From a virus: a stretch of 46,266 nt of DNA. Where the stretch lies: positions 1 to 46,266 of IMG/VR virus record IMGVR_UViG_3300044796_000038, one strand, 5' to 3'. Both the position numbers and the translations under genes were made by a program. Below, one piece after another: positions 8,229 to 15,298 of the stretch (positions within the stretch are counted from its first letter, which is position 1; each line of letters starts with the position of its first letter). The notes beneath the pieces were generated by a model. The model saw nothing but the letters and a program-made list of their open reading frames with translations. It was not told the origin of the DNA and ran no database searches.

Positions 8229-9922
8229 TTGCCGATCGGAATCCATTGTACAACCGCGTTTCCGTTCGCAATCGTGACTTTCCAGTAATTGCCCTTGATA
8301 ACCGGCATTGTAAGTGTTCCATGGACACCGCCTGTCGTGACCTGCGTGGAAATCAGGCGTGTCGTGGTAGGCGGATTTGATGCGTCGGTCAGACCCGTCA
8401 GGATCACGTTTGTGCCACTGGTGTTCGTGGAATACGCCACCACAAAACCATCAGTCGCGGCGAGATACGCGGTGCCCGTTGTGTACGAACTTGCGTCCCA
8501 CGCGCCCAGACGTGCGGCGGAAGTCACAAAGGCCGTTGTCGCGATCTGCGTTGTGTTGGTTGCAGCGGCAGCGGTAGGGGCGGCAGGTGTTCCCGTAAAC
8601 GTCGGGGACGCCGTGGGTGCCATCGTGCCAGCAACCAACGTCACACTGGCGTCCGGAAAAGTCAGAACCCTGTTTGCGGTCGGTGCCATGCTAAATGAGA
8701 AGGTAAAGCCCCCATTCGCAGAAATAGCCACAGGGGTCGTGCTGGCACCCAGCGAACCAATAACGATACCGCCGCCACCCTTCGCCAGAAGCGACCAGGA
8801 CGCGTCGGTATTTGAACTCGTTATTTGAAGAACGCCACCATTCGCCGTGCCGTTTGAAATCGTGAAATAATCAGTCGGAGTGCCCCCGGAATAAGTAAAC
8901 GCCAGGAGGTTATATCCCGCAGTGTCCTGAATGGCCGTCGGCTGTCGCAAAGACCCACTCAAGCCAGTCATTGACGTTATATTGGCATTGGCCCCGGCGG
9001 TCGCCATAGTGCCACTTACAAGCGTGACGTTGGCGTCTGGCAGGGTTAGCGTGCGGCTACCGGTAAGCGTCGCGGAAAGTGAAAATGTGTTAGACCCGAC
9101 CTGAAGGATAAGCGGAACGGTCGTCGCACCCTGCGAGCCAACAATAACGCCGCCTGTACCCTTGCCTAGAAAAGCGGAAGTGATATTCGCGTCACTTCCC
9201 AATGCCAGCAATGCCGGAGTATTGCCGGTCGAGGCATTCTGCATCGAAAAGTAATTGACCGCAGTTGATGAGGTCGCGAACAACAATAAATTGGCACTGT
9301 TGCTGTCAAGAATCGCGGGAGTGATCAGACTGCCCGACGTTTGAAGAACGACGGCACCGCTGCCAGTGGTCGTATTGCTGAGGTCGGATGCTGCCAGTTG
9401 ACCAACGGTAATCGCTGCGCCACTGGATACCTGTTTTAGAACCTGCGACGTTCCACCTGTCGAACTAAGGTCGGCATTCGTTCCGCCGTACAGAAGGCCG
9501 ATTTTCGTGGCGTGCCAGGTACCCGTCGCAATAGTCCCGAGCGTGGTGATAGATGCTGCGCCAGTGTAGGTACCACCCGCAACCGCATCCAGTACGGCGC
9601 TCCAGGCTTCGACGTTACTTCCGATAGCCACGCCGAGATTGGTACGCGCACCCGATGCTGTGGTCGCTCCGGTTCCACCGTAAAGAACCCCGACGGCGGA
9701 ACCCTGCCACGTACCGGTGCCGATTGTCCCCACTGTGACAATTGACGACGCCCCGGTATAGGTTCCCCCCGTAACCGTATCCAGTACGGCGCTCCACGCC
9801 TGAACATTGGTGCCGATAGCCACGCCGAGATTGGTACGCGCACCCGATGCTGTGGTCGCACCCGTTCCCCCGACGGTAACGCCGAAAGGGATCGAGGTAT
9901 CCAGCATGTTATTAGTGGTCAA
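8225..9922 (-). CDS. Tail fibre protein with duplicated 64-residue unit
   Basis: This 565-residue protein is Gly/Thr/Ala/Ser rich and nearly free of Lys, typical of a beta-structured fibre shaft. Two consecutive 64-residue units (about 13-76 and 77-140) share GGTGATTASGARTNLGVAIG and WSAVLD; a third, degenerate unit follows. Further on are TLTLPDANVTLVSGTMA repeats and the fibre motif TNTTQIATTAFVTSAA. The start is TTG, with GAGAGGA seven bases ahead. It is supported because the next fibre upstream begins with the same MTTNNM from an ordinary ATG. It overlaps that gene's stop. It probably binds the host surface. Confidence 0.82.
   Translation of the reverse strand: MTTNNMLDTSIPFGVTVGGTGATTASGARTNLGVAIGTNVQAWSAVLDTVTGGTYTGASSIVTVGTIGTGTWQGSAVGVLYGGTGATTASGARTNLGVAIGSNVEAWSAVLDAVAGGTYTGAASITTLGTIATGTWHATKIGLLYGGTNADLSSTGGTSQVLKQVSSGAAITVGQLAASDLSNTTTGSGAVVLQTSGSLITPAILDSNSANLLLFATSSTAVNYFSMQNASTGNTPALLALGSDANITSAFLGKGTGGVIVGSQGATTVPLILQVGSNTFSLSATLTGSRTLTLPDANVTLVSGTMATAGANANITSMTGLSGSLRQPTAIQDTAGYNLLAFTYSGGTPTDYFTISNGTANGGVLQITSSNTDASWSLLAKGGGGIVIGSLGASTTPVAISANGGFTFSFSMAPTANRVLTFPDASVTLVAGTMAPTASPTFTGTPAAPTAAAATNTTQIATTAFVTSAARLGAWDASSYTTGTAYLAATDGFVVAYSTNTSGTNVILTGLTDASNPPTTTRLISTQVTTGGVHGTLTMPVIKGNYWKVTIANGNAVVQWIPIGN
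9586..9859. repeat. Direct repeat in fibre gene, 192-base period
   Basis: A 47-base stretch at 9621-9667 recurs exactly at 9813-9859, and flanking bases (9586-9607 and 9778-9799) also match closely. The period of 192 bases equals the 64-residue protein unit, so this is an in-frame tandem duplication in the fibre shaft that could expand or contract by recombination. Confidence 0.85.
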
Positions 9923-10737
9923 CCGGAAATCCTCTCAATAACCACAATACCACCAGCTCCCGCGCCACCCGACGCGGACGAGGCTACCGCCCCGCCACCG
10001 CCTGCCCCCGGTGACGAAGCTGGGCGACCCGCTCCGAAAAACGACGCACCACCCTGACCACCACCGCCCCACGGCCCCTCGCCACCCTTGCCGCCGAGGA
10101 TGAAACTGGTACCGTTCGTGGTTCCAGTGAAACCCACATTGCCCGGGAGCGCAAGCGTCGGTGACCCCGTAACGGTACCGCCCGCACCCCCGGCACGAGT
10201 AATACCACCCGATCCATTCGTGCTGCCGAGGCCGCCGCCGCCCCCGCCTGCGGTGATAGCCACGGGGGTTCCGATAGAACTTGCGCCACCTGCCCCGCCC
10301 GTTCCCCCACTCGTGGCACCTGCCGTTCCGCCTGCGCCAACCGATACTGAAATGCCCGTACTCGGTGCAATTCCGGTAAATGTCCCCTCACAGTAGGCAC
10401 CCGATCCACCACCCCCGCAGGTTGCCCATGCGCCGTTTGCACCCCCGCCACCACCCCCGGCACCGACTATGCGGTATCGGTATATGGTTTCGGCTGTGCT
10501 GTCCGAGGGAGTAGTAAACGTCCCGCCAGCGAGAAATTCAGTTACCGCGTACAGGCTGGAAGCACTGCCCACGGCGGCGGATACGAAAGCCGTGGATGCC
10601 AGTTGTGTTGTATTCGTTCCAGGTGCGGCAGTGGGAGCGGTAGGGGTGCCAGTCATGGCGGGCGAATCGGAACCAACGAACGACCCGGTGCCCGTTGCGC
10701 CCTTCAGACCCACATCAATCATGTTGTTTGTGGTCAT
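9919..10737 (-). CDS. Glycine-rich fibre / adhesin protein
   Basis: This 272-residue protein starts MTTNNM like its downstream neighbour, carries the short fibre motif GTNTTQLASTAFVSAA near residue 45, and then a glycine-rich domain from about residue 95 to the end with many G-G-G-G runs and a closing IVVIERISG. The pattern fits the glycine-rich tip domains of phage fibres and adhesins, which pack as polyglycine helices and display variable loops to receptors. AAGGG precedes the ATG, which follows three bases after the upstream stop. The receptor is unknown. Confidence 0.8.
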   Translation of the reverse strand: MTTNNMIDVGLKGATGTGSFVGSDSPAMTGTPTAPTAAPGTNTTQLASTAFVSAAVGSASSLYAVTEFLAGGTFTTPSDSTAETIYRYRIVGAGGGGGGANGAWATCGGGGSGAYCEGTFTGIAPSTGISVSVGAGGTAGATSGGTGGAGGASSIGTPVAITAGGGGGGLGSTNGSGGITRAGGAGGTVTGSPTLALPGNVGFTGTTNGTSFILGGKGGEGPWGGGGQGGASFFGAGRPASSPGAGGGGAVASSASGGAGAGGIVVIERISG

Positions 10738-10740
10738 GGT

Positions 10741-12720
10741 TTACGCCCTTGTCAGACCCTGCGATACGACGTTTGAAACTTCCCAGACCGTATTGGCAAC
10801 GATACACGTCACCATTGCACTGTCGCTGCCATCAGTTGATGAAAACGAACCACCCGACGTTGACGAAACACTGCCGAATTGCAATGTCTGTCCCGTGTTG
10901 CCGGTAAGCGTCCAGCCACCTGAAGCGGCCAGACCCTTGAACACGATAGTGTCGCCCAGCGCGGCACTGGCCGGGAGTGTAACGACACAAGCGGTCGAGG
11001 CATGATTCAAAACATACCCGCTGCCGACAACCGCGTTAAGTGTTGCTGCGGTTACGGTTGACCATGCGCGGGGAACGGCACTGGCGGAAATGGTGATTGA
11101 ATTCGCGCCCGGGGTAACGGTGATGCCAGTGCCGCCAGTGATCGAACCGGCGAGAGGTGCGCCCGAACTGGAACCGATAACAATTTGACCATCCGTCAGC
11201 GCAAGCCAGGTCGGTACTCCGCTGGCATTGGTGCTTAACGATGCTGAATTGACCGTCGCGAGCGCGGCCATGACGTTGGCGCTGCTGGCATAGAGCAACG
11301 TATTCACGGCATTAGTGGTCGGATAGGTACTGGTAGACCATAACGGCGTCGTGGACGATCCGGACATCAAAAGCTGGTGGGCCGTTGCCGTCCCATTGAG
11401 GATTGCAAGCTGGGTGGCATTGGAATACACGATGCCGCCGTTGCTGGCAGTGAGACTGGCGTTTGTTCCACCATTCATCAACGAAATGGGATAGCTGATC
11501 GTGCCAAACTGAATGTAGGTGATAGCCGTTGTACCAATTGTCACGACGATGGTGCTGTTGTACCAGCCCGTCCCGCCGTTGGCCGTACCATTCAGAACCG
11601 GAATCAAGCCAGTGGCGTTGATCTCGCTGGGGGTGTCGTAATCCGTGGCACGGGTCAGGACGGCAGGTGATCCGCCGGAACTGGTCGTCAGGGTATAGAT
11701 ACCGTTGTACACGCCCGATCCGGTTGTATCGTTCTTATACAATATTCGGGAACTGACCGGCGGCGTCACGCCATCGATCGTAAACACCCCATTGCCCGGC
11801 GCGGTCAGTGTTGCACCAACGCCCGCCGTGCCGTTGTTGTACGTATACCCGGTGAGGTCTGCCGTGGACGCGGCATACACTGGCGCTGCGCCACCGCTCG
11901 CAATGCTGTCAACGTAGCCCTTCGTCGCGTAATCGGTTGAAACACTGGGCAGGGCGCCATTCGTGATCTGGAAGCCGCCCATATTGAGCGCCTGCGCCTG
12001 TACGCCCAGGGTCGTTATATTGCCCTGGACGGCAGCCGGGAGGGTGCTGGAAATCGAGGGATTGCCCGAGCTATCTGTGATCAAAACGCCGTTGTTGCCC
12101 GTGGCGAGAAACGCCATGGCGTCGGCTGTGCCATATACGAGGCTTTTCGGACTGGCGGTCAGGTTCGCATTCGTTCCGCCCAGTGAGAGTGGCAGGAAGT
12201 CATCCCACACTAGCGCCCCGGCCACTGCGGTCAGAACGCCTGTCGTGGGTGTTACCAACCCCTCAACCAGCGCACCGTCGGCTGGATAAAATGCAAGCTG
12301 GTGGGTATCTCCGGCGTCAACGGTACCGGTGCCTGGCGCGATGGCCCACTGGGGATTTGCCGCAGCGCCCAGCGTTTGCAGGAAATAACCACTGGTGCCA
12401 GGTGCCAGCACGACCCATGAGGTCGCGTTGCGGTACATTATGTCGCCCTGTGTACCGCCGATAACCGTGTCAATCAGTGCGGACAGGCCAGACCATGACG
12501 GCGCAGAATTCGATCCCGAGACAAATACTTCGTGCGCTGTGGCTGTCCCGGCAAGTATCGAAAGATGCGAAGGCCCAGAGTAGAGGACACCCCCATTACT
12601 GGCCGTCAGTGCCGCCCCGGTACCGCCCTGTGCGAGCGATACCGGAATGGTCACGGCGTTGGGGCCAAATTCGACGTGGAACACTTCACACCATTTCAGG
12701 AACTCTGCCGCACTGATCAT
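10741..12720 (-). CDS. Long tail fibre protein
   Basis: This 659-residue Gly/Ser/Thr-rich protein contains two copies of a shaft unit, SLAQGGTGAALTASNGGVLY near residue 28 and LMNGGTNASLTASNGGIVYS near residue 410, each followed by a similar GTATAH segment and a W-S end. A central part reads DYATKGYVDSIASG, a common fibre phrase. The C-terminal 110 residues (VVTLPASAALGDTIVFKG) look like a beta-prism or tip domain. AAGGAAA precedes the ATG. It is the longest fibre gene here and lies in a fibre cluster between the two terminase subunits. Confidence 0.8.
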   Translation of the reverse strand: MISAAEFLKWCEVFHVEFGPNAVTIPVSLAQGGTGAALTASNGGVLYSGPSHLSILAGTATAHEVFVSGSNSAPSWSGLSALIDTVIGGTQGDIMYRNATSWVVLAPGTSGYFLQTLGAAANPQWAIAPGTGTVDAGDTHQLAFYPADGALVEGLVTPTTGVLTAVAGALVWDDFLPLSLGGTNANLTASPKSLVYGTADAMAFLATGNNGVLITDSSGNPSISSTLPAAVQGNITTLGVQAQALNMGGFQITNGALPSVSTDYATKGYVDSIASGGAAPVYAASTADLTGYTYNNGTAGVGATLTAPGNGVFTIDGVTPPVSSRILYKNDTTGSGVYNGIYTLTTSSGGSPAVLTRATDYDTPSEINATGLIPVLNGTANGGTGWYNSTIVVTIGTTAITYIQFGTISYPISLMNGGTNASLTASNGGIVYSNATQLAILNGTATAHQLLMSGSSTTPLWSTSTYPTTNAVNTLLYASSANVMAALATVNSASLSTNASGVPTWLALTDGQIVIGSSSGAPLAGSITGGTGITVTPGANSITISASAVPRAWSTVTAATLNAVVGSGYVLNHASTACVVTLPASAALGDTIVFKGLAASGGWTLTGNTGQTLQFGSVSSTSGGSFSSTDGSDSAMVTCIVANTVWEVSNVVSQGLTRA

Positions 12721-12735
12721 CCGGTCATTTCCTTA

Positions 12736-13548
12736 TCAGGTATTCTGGGCCACCAGTGGGAGGTAGTACGCTACCCCGTCAACGCTGATTTTCAGAACCT
12801 TGCTGGGGGTGGGAGGCGTTGCGTTGCCCCATGACCCGGCAGTGGTGCCAGCATTTTTAAAGTATGTCACTCCGGAAAGCCCGGCGTTTGTCTGTAACAA
12901 CATGAGATTTTGAGCGCCACCGTAGAGATACAGTTGACCGGCCAGAACTGCGGCGGTCGTGTTGGTCATGGCGATACCGTACAGGCCAGTCTGGTCTGTC
13001 AGGGTATGAGAGGCGCTGCCGTAATCGCCCCAGATTGGAGCCATCTGGCCTGCGTTAATGGTAGCGGCGGAAATATCAAGCTGCCCGAACACCCCGGCAT
13101 TCCATGAACTGCCGGAAACCGTGCCGGATGGTATGGCCTTGCCCTGTACGCCGTACAGGAAGCCTGCCGAAGCCCCAACGTAGTTTACTACGCCACGGAC
13201 ACCGACAAGGTTACCCGATGTCATGGTGGTTGCCGTTCCGGTCATGCTGCCGACAAGGGCGCGAATGGTGCCAGGCCCGGCAGAAGCTGTGGTGTCCGCA
13301 ACACTTCCCGTCACGGCAGTCAGACCACCCGTCAGGGTAAGGCCGGTAAATGTGGGGGAATCCGCAGTGCCCAGCCCGAGGTTGTGCGCGGCAGCGGACG
13401 GACTGGAAATGTCAGACAGGTTACTGGCGGCGAATAACCACGAAGAAGCATTGAAACGCTGGTTTGCAGTACCACCCAGCAATCCGACAAGCACGTCACC
13501 ATTAACGGCGTCCTGTGCGGCGGGAAAACCTGTCCATGCAATAGTCAT
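12736..13548 (-). CDS. Fibre or tail-spike associated protein
   Basis: This 270-residue protein begins with MTIAWTGFPAAQDAVNGDVLVG. Its central region has aromatic/Gly repeats reminiscent of trimeric fibre domains (GVRGVVNYVG, VFGQLDISAATI, IWGDYGSA). It ends in a short beta-rich segment. The cluster position and composition indicate a virion fibre component. No enzymatic motif is visible. GGAG lies eleven bases ahead of the ATG. Confidence 0.7.
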   Translation of the reverse strand: MTIAWTGFPAAQDAVNGDVLVGLLGGTANQRFNASSWLFAASNLSDISSPSAAAHNLGLGTADSPTFTGLTLTGGLTAVTGSVADTTASAGPGTIRALVGSMTGTATTMTSGNLVGVRGVVNYVGASAGFLYGVQGKAIPSGTVSGSSWNAGVFGQLDISAATINAGQMAPIWGDYGSASHTLTDQTGLYGIAMTNTTAAVLAGQLYLYGGAQNLMLLQTNAGLSGVTYFKNAGTTAGSWGNATPPTPSKVLKISVDGVAYYLPLVAQNT

Positions 13549-13555
13549 CTGATTT

Positions 13556-13825
13556 TTACTCCGTAGTCATTAAAACGCCATTCTCGTCAACCATGGGAAC
13601 GCCGCCCTGATCAGTCATGATCTGCATACCTGCCGGAGCGTTGGAATTAACCCAGTTGGAAATATAAATGATATTCGTCCCGTCGTTGAGAAAGGTCTGG
13701 ACGAAGGTTTTACCCTGATAGTTCACGGTGATTGTGCTGATAAAACTACCGGAAAAAATAAAAGTCTGGGGGACGCTATCCAGCGGTATCATTGTCCCGT
13801 CGTTTGCCTGAACTGTTGCGCCCAT
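13556..13825 (-). CDS. Small fibre-cluster protein
   Basis: The 89-residue product has a beta-rich pattern (TFIFSGSFISTITVNYQGKTFVQTF) and an acidic C-terminus (MVDENGVLMTTE). GGGAGAG precedes the ATG. It is the first gene of the fibre cluster after the small terminase. Its function is unknown; a small fibre connector is a reasonable guess from context only. Confidence 0.65.
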   Translation of the reverse strand: MGATVQANDGTMIPLDSVPQTFIFSGSFISTITVNYQGKTFVQTFLNDGTNIIYISNWVNSNAPAGMQIMTDQGGVPMVDENGVLMTTE

Positions 13826-13884
13826 TGATAGCTCTCCCTGATAGCTGGTTAATCGTACACCTGACGGGCGAGGGTTTCCAGACG

Positions 13885-14397
13885 TCAGGTCGGGTCGGTC
13901 TGCATTATTTCCTGATAGATTCTGGACGCTTCCACGGGGTCTGTGACGGCTGTTGTCAGCGTTTGTACCCGGGCATTCACAGTGGCGTCAACCTGCGTCC
14001 TGTCGCCGTAAACCTTCGGCAGCACTTTACACGCAATCCACTTGCGGGTGTCAACTCTCAACTTTGAACGCTGGATAACATCCACGCGGGTTTTCTCGTT
14101 GCCGTCCTCGTCTTCATACGTGTCGTTCAGCCCGTCGTCGGCGATTTGGAGCAATTCGTCCACCATGAAATCCGCTTGTTTCATCTTCGCGCAACGGTAT
14201 AACTTGCAAAAATCGTCCCGATCTCTCCAACGGTTAATTGTTGCATAGTCGGGCCAATGGTCATTTTCAGCACACATACTTTTTATGCTGCGACTGGTTG
14301 ACGCGATCGTGTCGCAAATTTCCTTTGCGAGTACGTTGGTATACTTTGTCGGCCTCCCCATTTTCTTTCTGGGCTGGCCCTCTTTTCTTCTGCCCAT
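13885..14397 (-). CDS. terS: Terminase small subunit
   Basis: The 170-residue product has the features of phage small terminases: a basic N-terminus (GRRKEGQPRKKMGRPTKY), a helix-turn-helix region (ICDTIASTSRSIKSMCAEN, with TINRWRDR as the recognition helix, residues 30-65), a helical ring-forming middle and the phrase RKWIACKVLPKVYGDR at about 130-145, common in this family. It recognises the packaging site. A GTG ten codons upstream is also in frame; ATG at 14397 is preferred because it has a weak GGA ahead and begins the basic segment. Confidence 0.85.
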   Translation of the reverse strand: MGRRKEGQPRKKMGRPTKYTNVLAKEICDTIASTSRSIKSMCAENDHWPDYATINRWRDRDDFCKLYRCAKMKQADFMVDELLQIADDGLNDTYEDEDGNEKTRVDVIQRSKLRVDTRKWIACKVLPKVYGDRTQVDATVNARVQTLTTAVTDPVEASRIYQEIMQTDPT

Positions 14398-14446
14398 TGT
14401 CAATCCATCTGTGCTGTAAATAATCACAGGTTATCACTGGGGCGCA

Positions 14447-14475
14447 TTGACGCCCTATAGTCCATCGTCTATACT
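14447..14475 (+). promoter_or_regulatory. Sigma70-type promoter with CTATAG box (copy 1)
   Basis: TTGACG at 14447 and TATACT at 14470 are separated by 17 bases. CTATAG occupies spacer positions 3-8 and GTC the last three. The same arrangement occurs at 26683 and 27157. It points at the small HTH gene at 14500. Confidence 0.8.
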
Positions 14476-14499
14476 CGCATTTTTTAAACAGAGGTGACC

Positions 14500-14676
14500 A
14501 TGACGACCAAACGACTGACAACCAGGGAGGTGGCGAAACGGCTGAAGCTCTGCCCGCAGCGTATTGCGGCAAAGATAGAACAAGGCCATTTTCCGGGCCA
14601 TGACTGGTGCGAATGCAAGCGCAGCATTCTCATACCTGAGAGTGATTTAAAACTGCCAGTAAACCAGAAAAAGTAA
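14500..14676 (+). CDS. Small HTH DNA-binding protein (excisionase/MerR-like fold)
   Basis: The 58-residue product begins TTREVAKRLKLCPQRIAAKI, the winged-helix pattern of HTH_17/AlpA-like proteins, with the usual R-x-F/S-I-L-I-P-x-D-L end (RSILIPESDL). Such proteins bind DNA as transcription regulators or accessory factors. A GTG six bases upstream is also in frame; ATG is chosen, with GAGGTG just before it. It is expressed from the promoter at 14447 and stands directly beside the DnaA-box-like pair and the large dyad, so it may control or serve that region. This link is inference. Confidence 0.8.
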   Translation: MTTKRLTTREVAKRLKLCPQRIAAKIEQGHFPGHDWCECKRSILIPESDLKLPVNQKK

Positions 14677-14679
14677 AAG

Positions 14680-14702
14680 TTATCCACAGATTCTGTGGGT
14701 AA
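14680..14702. other. Inverted pair of DnaA-box-like 9-mers
   Basis: TTATCCACA at 14680-14688 matches the DnaA-box consensus TTATNCACA exactly. TGTGGGTAA at 14694-14702 is the complement of TTACCCACA, one base from consensus. They face each other across five bases just after the HTH gene stop. Confidence 0.55.
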
Positions 14703-14737
14703 TTCCGGTATAACTTAAAACATGGGGATAAGTACAA

Positions 14738-14914
14738 ATGAGTTTGAATTCAAGTTTATGGGAAAGGATCGATATACAACATCACGTCACTAATACTTTC
14801 CGTTTGAAGATACCCGGAGGGTGGCTAGTAAGAGTGCGGTCAGCGGATAGGGACTGCATGTCGTTCGTCAGTGACCCTGACCACCTGTGGAATACCCCTG
14901 CGATTCCTTACTGA
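14738..14914 (+). CDS. 58-residue protein, unknown function
   Basis: ATG at 14738 opens a 58-residue frame with GGGGATAAG ahead. The product (MSLNSSLWERIDIQHHVTNT at its start) has an amphipathic strand pattern and a core FRLKIPGGWLVRV followed by FVSDPDHLW. GGWLVR segments of this kind occur in small phage proteins, but I cannot assign a family. Codon use is like that of the neighbours, and a hairpin follows 17 bases after the stop. It belongs with the HTH gene in a short plus-strand unit. Confidence 0.65.
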   Translation: MSLNSSLWERIDIQHHVTNTFRLKIPGGWLVRVRSADRDCMSFVSDPDHLWNTPAIPY

Positions 14915-14930
14915 CAATCCGTAATATACA

Positions 14931-14951
14931 CACCGGGGGCAATCCCCGGTG
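14931..14951 (+). terminator. Hairpin, possible terminator
   Basis: CACCGGGG and CCCCGGTG form a perfect eight-pair stem around a five-base loop, shortly after the plus-strand gene ends at 14914. No strong T run follows, so it may be a weak terminator or only an RNA structure. Confidence 0.5.
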
Positions 14952-14969
14952 CATCTGTTCTACCCCCTG

Positions 14970-15298
14970 CCGTCCGAATGCCGTCCTGATCTGACCGAAT
15001 AAAATTTTCTATTCGGACGGCACCTATCCTATTGTTTATATTACTATATATATACTATCCGTCCGATACCGTCCTAATAAATAAAGTAATAGCAGACACC
15101 CATCCCAGTGTATAACAGGTATACAGTACGAGTGTACAGTAGGTACACAGTGGGGGATGGTGTGTGGGGGCGGTGGGAGTATGTCGTATATTCGGACGGT
15201 ATCGGACGGCAGGGTGATATTTGGTAATAAAATCAAGACGTTAAGAGGCGACCGAATAGAAAATTTTATTCGGTCGCCATTCGGTCGGTATCGGACGG
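14970..15298. repeat. 329-bp imperfect palindrome, candidate replication origin
   Basis: This non-coding stretch is an ungapped diverged inverted duplication centred on base 15134. Exact arm pairs are 14970-14977 with 15291-15298, 14993-15016 with 15252-15275 (24 bases), and 15059-15074 with 15194-15209 (16 bases). The 42 bases between the two long arms still match at 24 of 42 positions. Each 24-base arm is itself a small palindrome around AAAATTTT. The heptamer CGGACGG or its complement occurs six times. The left half holds an A+T-rich run at 15022-15058. It ends directly at the primase stop codon. Origin, termination or structured-RNA roles are all possible. Confidence 0.75.
15119..15151 (+). 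repeat. Three iteron-like 9-mers
   Basis: GTATACAGT (15119), GTGTACAGT (15132) and GTACACAGT (15143) are direct repeats spaced 13 and 11 bases at the centre of the large dyad. About one helical turn separates them, as expected for protein-binding iterons. Confidence 0.5.

Noticed and set aside
8289-8828. Long plus-strand frame opposite the fibre gene
   Set aside because: It is an antisense shadow of Gly/Thr/Ala-rich fibre codons, as are similar long frames at 10469 and 11963.
14452-14460. T7-like promoter core (ACTATAGGG on the minus strand)
   Set aside because: No phage RNA polymerase gene is present, and the bases are explained by the CTATAG box of the plus-strand promoter.
14677-15298. 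CRISPR array or tRNA in the repeat-rich gap
   Set aside because: The repeats are inverted around one centre, with no regular spacer-repeat alternation and no cloverleaf.
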